Part shown: one piece after another, positions 25,101 through 34,100 of the stretch
How positions within the stretch are numbered: the stretch's first letter is position 1
How the letters are laid out: each line of letters begins with the position of its first letter
Source of the DNA: Siphonodentalium dalli
Taxonomy: Eukaryota > Mollusca > Scaphopoda > Gadilida > Siphonodentaliidae
Length of the DNA: 64,000 nt
Assembly: GCA_032622095.1 (NCBI GenBank)
Contig: CP136066.1
Location: forward strand, 155,333,152 to 155,397,151
Direction of reading: 5' to 3'
Position numbers and translations under genes: made by a program
The notes under the pieces: model-generated
Database searches by the model: none
The model's input: only the letters and a program-made list of their open reading frames with translations
What the model was told of the DNA's origin: nothing

Positions 25101-28100
25101 TGAGACGCATCTTTTTGGCCATAAACTTACACAATTGATATTTTTGCCATCAAGAGTCATTGTATTTAATTACTCTCAGGTGCCAAATAAAAGTGCTGGC
25201 CAAATAAAAGTGATGGGTGACATTTTCACCAAAAAAAGAATAATAGTGCTGGTGCACAATAAATGTGCTGGGTTACGGATTTTACTTTTCATGGTAGTAT
25301 GCTTAAAACTCGAGACATGAAGGTGTATGTGTACATTTATATAGTACAGGGAATCATACCTGTGCGGAGGAAGTGACATTTAGGTATTATGCATCATGTA
25401 TCTTAACTATCTTGTTTACCCCATTCATACATTATGTATGACCATGCGTGCAATTACATATTACTCAAATGATATATAGTTGGCATAGATTGTGTTACAT
25501 GTTGATTGTTGTATTCTACAGTACACACTGCACATGACTCTTTTTTCTCTTCTTGTAGGTTGGGTGGTCTTCGGGTACATATGGTTCATTATTCCGATGG
25601 TTAATTATTCTGAGGGTTCATTATTCTGCTTTTCCATGAGCGTTCATAATTTCGACTATTTCAATATTCCGATACCTTCTATATGGCTTAGAATACTAGT
25701 AAATTCCCATGTCGCTGATAATTTGGGATCGGAATAATGAATCAAACAAACATAACAGAAATAACATAAATTACACACCATTTTACCACTTTGTACACTA
25801 TACAGGGATTAGCCATACTTAATAAATAATTAATTAGTTGAAAGTGTGATACACATGTAGCAATAATGTGTTAATGAATATGGTGCTTATGACCTCGGAA
25901 TAATGGACAAAATACAACCCGGAAGTAAATGCAGACGGAAATGATTGACCAAGATTTCGCCGTATTTTCGTATCTATAAATACATTGTCTATTTTAGTAT
26001 TTTCGTCTTAAAACACCGGATAAATAAATCATGAATCGAGAGTTAATTTGTCTAAAAGTAATATGAATAACAAGTTATAAATTATGTACCGTAGGCCTAA
26101 TTGTAAAAGATATCCGCATAATTAACAGTAGGCTCGCAAACTGAATAGCACACGGTTGAATATTGGGCCAGCTTTTCTATCTTTTCGGGTCCCGTGAACT
26201 CGGCCCAGTTCACGTTTTGCACTTTATCACAAACCGAAAGTAGACGAAGTAAAAGACTGGGCGAACCGTGACTCTCAAAATAGGTTTTATATCGAAACGA
26301 TGTCGCATCTCAGCCAACCAAAAACAGTTTTATTTAGTGGTTTGTAACTTCTGATATTGACATAGAACACTCGTGATTCGTTCCATTGTTATATTCGTTT
26401 GTTTATCACCCAAAAAAAGAATAAATGTCACATTATGTGATGGATTTACCCCCAAAAAAATAATAAACGTGATGGGTCACAATAAGCATGATGGTGTGTA
26501 TTTTTGCTCCAAATTAATAAACGTGCCGGCACGTTTATTTGGCACCTAATAATATATAAGAATTTGGATTAATATTCATAAAATTAACAACTTTGAGCAA
26601 GATCACCCTACCAGAGTGTTTCACATCACTTTATCTCATCTAAAATTATGAGACAAATTCCAGCATATATTGCAGATGATGTGGTAAAAAAATTAGACAT
26701 ACCTATTTTTTTCCCTGCTACATCGATACACATAAAAAAGCAGAAATTTCTCGTCTCCACATTTGCCACATTAAACTAATGAGGTATATTTATGTGAATA
26801 TTTATGTGAATATTTATGTGAATTCAAACAATTGTTTGAGTTTATTATGGTATCCAAACTCAAGTGTTCAAATTGTTGACCCCAGTTGGTGGATCTACCA
26901 CATGTTGCTATGTCCCTGTATTGGCTTGTTGAGATAACAGTTGACATCATACTGTATTAGTAGCGCTTGTCCTGCTCTATGTCTGATCTAAAAGATGTGT
27001 GGTGCTAATACAATGAATTTGTCAATTATAATCATGACCAGTTGCTTTACATTGCAGGCAATGACTTAAAGATCTATACATAAATAAAGGCCTGTCGCCT
27101 GAACTTATAGGATAATTTTCAATGGTCGAGGGCTGAATGGGATGTTAAAATTACATGTATTGTTTATGATTATGTAAAATCTTTTGTTATTCCATAATTC
27201 CACACACGGTAACTGAAGCGACACCACTGAATAAATGTTTAAACACCCAGAAGTGAAATTCAATCCCGATATCTTCATGTTGGAATTGTGGTACTTACTC
27301 CCACTTTGTGAGCTTTTTAATTCTTAACTTGTTCTTGTCTTAACCCTTTACCCAACAAAATGGCCAAAAACGCCCAAATAAAGCTTCAACAGCCTAAAAT
27401 ATCTTTGGTCTGTCTCAATAGAACCATACAAATATGGATATCATTGGAACCGGCTCATTGACCACATTGTGATGGTTACAGTTAGGCCCTGTGCCAATGC
27501 ATTCTCTTATATATGCGAGTCGACCATAGGTCGCCTCGCATATATAAGAGAATGCATTGGCCTAAAAAATATGTGTTAAGCCAATGCATTCTCTTATATA
27601 TGCGAGGCGACCTATGGTCGACTCGCATATATAAGAGAATGCATTGGCACAGGCCTTTCTGTTGGGTAAAGGGTTAACTGTCATCACTGTGCTAAATGCA
27701 GCTTTTCACCTTTGAATAAGAAATAGTTGCAAGTAGAATAAGACGTGATGAAAAATATCATTTAGACAAGGTCCGACAGTCAACAGTCAAAAGTCAGAAG
27801 CATTCATACAAATAATATACCTCTTGAAATATGTACATGTATATTAAAGAATCCTCAGGGACCAGCCTAGAGGGCGAAGAAGTCTCCCTATTCAAGTCTC
27901 CCTATTCTTGCTTATTTTGCCCTAATTTTGCAGTCGGGCAAGTCGCCCTGAAAATTCCAAAGCTGAACGACGAAAATCGGCAAAATACCCCAAATAATTC
28001 ATGATAATTTACTTGGTTTACAACTGCCAACTGTGATTGCACACAATAATCCATTATTATGGTATTATAAAAATAATTAACACCTGTATTTATTATACCC

Positions 28101-31100
28101 CCACTTTCGAAGAAAATGGGGGGTATACTGGATTGTCGAGCCGTCGTACCGTCCGTCACACTTTCTCCCTCCGTGTGTTCGTCCGTCCGACCTCATAACT
28201 CGAACAACTATGAACCGATTTCAATAATTTTTTGAATGCAATCTCCTTAGGACCGCCTCTCCGCATGATGCTAATTGCGGTGCGGTCCGACTTTCTTTTT
28301 TTAAGTTACGCCTTACTTTTCGACTTATTTTGACTTAGAAAATTTTGTCCGACTTAATAACTTTAACAAATATGAACCGATTTCAATAATTTTTGGTATA
28401 CATACTTCTCACAACACCCTCTCTACATGATGTGGCTCAGGGTTGGCTCAGATTGTTTTTCCTAACATTACACTTCATTTTCGACTTATTTTGACTTAGA
28501 AAATTTTGGGATTTTTTGTGTGTGGATGCTATCAAGTTAGGGTTTACGGATAATGCGGGTTGAATTTGCCACGGTGGGGGTATGCTAGCACCCGAGTGCA
28601 CACCTCTTGTTAATTCAGGAAGCATGGTTACAACTGAGTCTGATTACTGACAGCTGTGAAAACATCTTCAGGTGCCCTGGCCCAGTGTTAATCTGGTTGT
28701 TGTGATTGACTTGTGAATGTTTTTTCTGAATCCTTGTGTTATTTGCAGGCAAAGTTCAAAGATTTCAAGATTCAAAATATGGTTGGAAGCTGTGATGTAA
28801 AGTTTCCTATTCGACTTGAAGGCTTGGTTCTCGCCCATGGACAGTTCTCTAGGTAAAAATAAATTTATAATGTGCCTTCCATTAGTCACTCTAGCCTTAA
28901 GGTTCTACAAAATCTATTATTTTGATCAAGTCTGGATATAGTGTGCCTGACATTTGCAGAAAATTAAATACACAAGTGTTGCTGTAACATCAAAGAATGC
29001 CAAGAATATTTTTTTGCACAGGATTTCTGTGGATGAAACTACTCCTGCTTTTGAGATCCTGTGCTATATAGTATTAAGTAAAAGAATGCCAGACTAAACT
29101 GGACTACCGGTAAATGCAAAACTTATCCCCAATATGGAGATAAAGGGAAAATACGGTCAATAATAGTTTTCTTATCGGTCAATAACAGTTTTGTTATCCC
29201 ATCTGGATCCTCCAGCACAAACACGTAAAGAACAATGCACATAACACATTTTCCCTCCTAAAATGGATACACCCAACACTCAATTATATTTAACAAGACG
29301 TGGGCTAAAACTCTGCCATAACAGTGGTCCTCACTATAGTTGATTGACTTTATGTCAAGCAACTTTGGTTACAATTGGACAGTGATCGCGACTTATTTCT
29401 GGGCAGCTTTCCTTTAGGTGTTCCATTTGACTCACTGCCAAAGTAATTCATTGTAACATATCACCAATCTTACAGGACCTGTGGACTATGCGTCAAAAAT
29501 TACAATCGAGAAAAAACTCTATGATATAAAATTAAAATCTGATATTCAATATAATTACAGACGATTACCTTCTCAATCACTATATCTGCTGTGATGCCCA
29601 ATGACTTCGGTCTCACCAGTCTGATTGGAATACAGGCTATTGAACATGCAACGCATTCCGTAGTTTAAACGATTTCACCATCATTTATATTACACCGCTA
29701 TAAGTAGCTTCTGCAGAAATCCCTACAGTATGACGTCACTGAGCACAAATAGTTTTATGATTGTGTTTTAACATTATTGGTCAATTCATAGATGCTTTTT
29801 AGTGTTGAATTAATTGTCAGAATCTCTAAACTTGTAAACACTGTAATGTGTAGCTTGTTCAGTCATCTGCATTCATGCACCCATGGAAATGATGGAAAGG
29901 GAATACATCCAGGATCAACTTGCGTTATATTCATAGCTTTGGATTGATTGTGATTACCTCAGGTACAAGGAAATGGCTACTTTTCAATGATAAACATCCA
30001 GATTTATCCCGATGGGGCAAACCATGGTCGGCCCATTGCATTGTGTGTTTCTCCAATACAACCTCATTTAGATTCCCCTGGTGGAGTACTTGGAGGAAGA
30101 ATTGTGTAATCAAGTAGTAACAAGTCATTCCATTAATGAATTGTGTACATACATGTATGTTATTTGCTTTCCAAAGTTGATGTGGGAACTTAAGTTCACT
30201 AGTATTAAGTTGCTGTGTATTAATTAATAGCTTGGGTTGCAATATTGAAAACAACCCTTCAACAATACAATTCATGCTCAGCCAGCCATATTAACCCCTT
30301 TGAGTGCCAGGGGACGATCTCATCGGCCCTAAACCTACAAAATAAGTCTGTTAAAGAATATAAGAATAAATTATTAAAATTGTAAAAAATTGTCAAAAAA
30401 AATAAATTGTTAGGCCAATGCATTCTCTTATATATGTGAGGCGACCTATGGTCGACTCGCATTTATAAGAGAATGCATTGGCACAGGGTATATGGGTTGA
30501 TACAAAAATTGACCTGGCACTCAAAGGGTTAAAACATGTCTCACAGGGCATCGGTTTGCAAAGGTTGTGCTCGTGTACCACAAATTATTTGCAGCAATTA
30601 TCTTCAAAATCATTTACTTAAAATTAGTGGGTATTCTCTTAGGTGTTTGTTTCACCCCAGAATAAATTTAAAAGATGCCCTGTCTGATTTGACGCCATAA
30701 ACCACCATCTATATGATTTCTATTCTTTGAAATATAGATCAAACTCATTAGCATATGAATAGGATGTTTTAGATGGCCAGATATTGACATTCAAGAGGAA
30801 GTTTCAACACATTTTGAGTTATTGTCAGCCTAGCAAAATTTCCACTGATCATCCATGCTTCTATCACCCAGAAGTGGTAGATAATAAATAGTGTTCTCAA
30901 TTACACGCTTTTGTGATCATTTTCGACTTAACTTATGGATGATTTTTTCAATGCATGTGGGATACAAGTATTTTTGTCCTCCGAAAAATTTATTTTTGGG
31001 GGCTATATAAATGGGCTCCGTCCGTCCGTTCGTCCGTCTGTCATACTTTTGAGTACCTTCATAGTGTAATCATCTCCTCCTACAGATTTCATCCCAGAGA

Positions 31101-34100
31101 TTTGAAACTTCAGAATATTGTTGCCCATATATTGAAGATGTGCAACATGTATATAGATGACGGAATTTTTGTTTTTTGACAGAGTTATTAACCCTTTTTG
31201 ACTTAGAAAATTTCAACATTCTTTATAATTTTCTGTATGAGGGTACCTTCATGGTGTAATCAACTCCTCCTACAGTTTTGATTGTAGATATTTGAAACTT
31301 CAGAGTATTGTTACCCACATATTGGAGATGTGCAACATGTATATAGATGACGGAGAAATTATTTTTTTACGGAGTTTTTTACCCTTTTCGACTTAGAAAA
31401 TTAAAAAAAAAAATATATTTCTTTAACAAAGCGGCATCGACTTGCCACGTTTTTCGGGGGACACTGTGGTCTGCTGACCTTTTATTCATTTTTAATTTGC
31501 TTTGAAAGTTGAAAATTAGCTTGGGGAATGTTTTGCCAATTTGGTGTCAAATCAAATTTGGTGTGTTATATTTAATATTTGGTGCTGCATCTTTTTAATA
31601 TACGATATATATGTTGGTAGTTTCTTTGTAATTTAATTTCAACATTTTAGCCAACTATTGGTTGCTAATATTTATAATTCTATCTGGTGATATTTATAAT
31701 TCTATGTTGCAGTTATGAACCTGAGTTATTTCCGGGATTAATATACAGAATGGTCAAGCCAAGGATTGTCTTGCTAATCTTTGTCTCTGGAAAAGTTGTA
31801 CTCACAGGTAAGCAATATTACACATGTCAGCTGGGTATTTTTTCTTTGTAGATCCTTCACCTGAGATAAATGAGCAAGCCGTGAAATAGTGTGCCCCAGA
31901 GGTTGAATTTGGTGATGCTAGCCCGCTATGCGGAGTAGCATCACTAAATTCACCCTCTGGGGACCTCATTCTGCAAATGACAGGCACACTATTTCAAGGC
32001 TTGTAAATTAGGAGTCCTTTCAAATTCGTTTCTACTCTATTATCATTGGACAGGGATATGGGGGGTGTGACATGGGTATTTCAACATTCCCCCAAACATT
32101 AACAGCTGGAAATTTCATGCCTGATTTAACAACATTTGGAAATTTCTTTGGGGAAATTGAAGGAAACTCTCATTTTTTTATCTTTGTTTATATATAATGT
32201 AAAAACTAACCACAGACGCAGGTAAAATGAGCTAGAGTAGCAAGTTAGTATTATTAATAACTATCAATGTAGCAAAATAAAATATCTAAGCGACAATGGA
32301 ATCTACATTTAATATTGCTACAAATATCTTGTCATCAAAGCATACATGTTATTTCTCCCTGTATCCTTGTTGGCAACTAAGAACCACAAATTAATCCGTC
32401 GCCATTCACATTCGGCTGATTAACCTTTTGTCTAAAAGTCTCTGGTCATAAAACACCGACATCATTAATAAATTGTATACAATGTTGCCAATAATATGCA
32501 GTGGTACAATGAATGCATCCATGATCCAAACAGACAAATAGGGATTGACTGAAAACAATTGTATACTAACCTTTAACTGTTTCATGCAAAGTGACAGTAT
32601 CTACATTGAAAGCCTGCTACAAATTACTTATACCAGCCTCAATGAAAATGTTTCAGAACATTGTTTTTTTTTTCTGGCTGTCATGTCGACGAACTGTTTG
32701 ATGAAAGTTTGATTATGATAGAAAGAAGGTATTACCATTTTGTGAAAACTTAAAGAAGATTACATATCACTGCTGACCACACTAGATTGATTGACTTGTT
32801 GATCGGGTTACCATTTGTATTGTCTGTAGTCGGCACATGTAACGAGTAATGATGATGATGATGTTTTGTGACTACATATTTCACATTCCATAACTAAAAA
32901 CCCCAATTGCCAAAATCTTTTGCCAAATGTATTTTTTTTTTTGGCCAAATGAAAATATTTTGCAAGCGGCAGCACGAACCCTATGTTTAAACTAAGTCTG
33001 TGTTAACATACATGTACATTAAGATTCATGCTGATTAACTATGACTCATTCTGCACATTTATTATATATTGTCTGCTTATTTTATCTGAAAACCCCTCCA
33101 GATGAATAATAGACCATTCCAATGTATACTTTATAATTGTGTGGGGGAATCCATTTAGTATAATAAGGGTTAAATGCACCTCACCTGTGTATAATCAGGG
33201 ACCAGCCTAGACCAGATTTTCAGGGCGAAATGACTTCGCCCTACTATAAAAATAAGGCGAAGTGGCCGTTCTATAGGGCGAAGTGAGTCTAAATTGATCA
33301 GTACTACGACATGAGTCGCTATAGAACGAAAATAGGAGAGATGAAATATGTCAATTAAACTTATGAAACAATGGTTGAAATATGGAGTCATTATGTTCAC
33401 TTCATGACCCTAATAACTATTAATAATACCCAAACATAATTGTGAGAAGATAGCAGCATTTTATATCGTAATTGTGAGAGAATGACAGGATTTTATTTCA
33501 TATTTTTATTTCATATTTTTCGGGTTGTTAAAAATGTCAACAATATTTATCAAACAGAAACGAAACGAAATCATGAACACTTTTACTGCGCTCTGTTAGT
33601 AATCCCGTTTGAAATTTTAATATACTTCACAAATGAATTTGTTTTAAAATTTCTTTAACCAAACTCCATAGAGGGAGTGATGAATTGACACATTGTGAGA
33701 GGTGTGAGTTGTAATCTTCATTGTAAGGTGTGGTAATCACGGTAATCTAAAAATAACAACAACCAGATTAACACTTGAGGGCCGACGATGTTTTCACAGC
33801 TGCCAGTAATCAGACTCCGTTGTCAACATGCTTCCAGATTGGAGCATTACAGGTGTTAATTGTTTTATAACACCATGATACACCCTGATAGTGGAGTATT
33901 GTGTGCAATCACAGTTGACAGTTGTAAATTATCATAAATTATTTGGGGCATTTTGCCGAATTTCGTCAGTCAACTTTGGAATTTTTAGGGCGACTTGAAC
34001 TTCGCCCGACTGCAAAAATAAGGCGAAGCGGACGGCGCTAGGGCGAAGAAGTCGCCCACGTCGCCCTCTCGGCTGGTCCCTGTGTATAATTACAACTACT

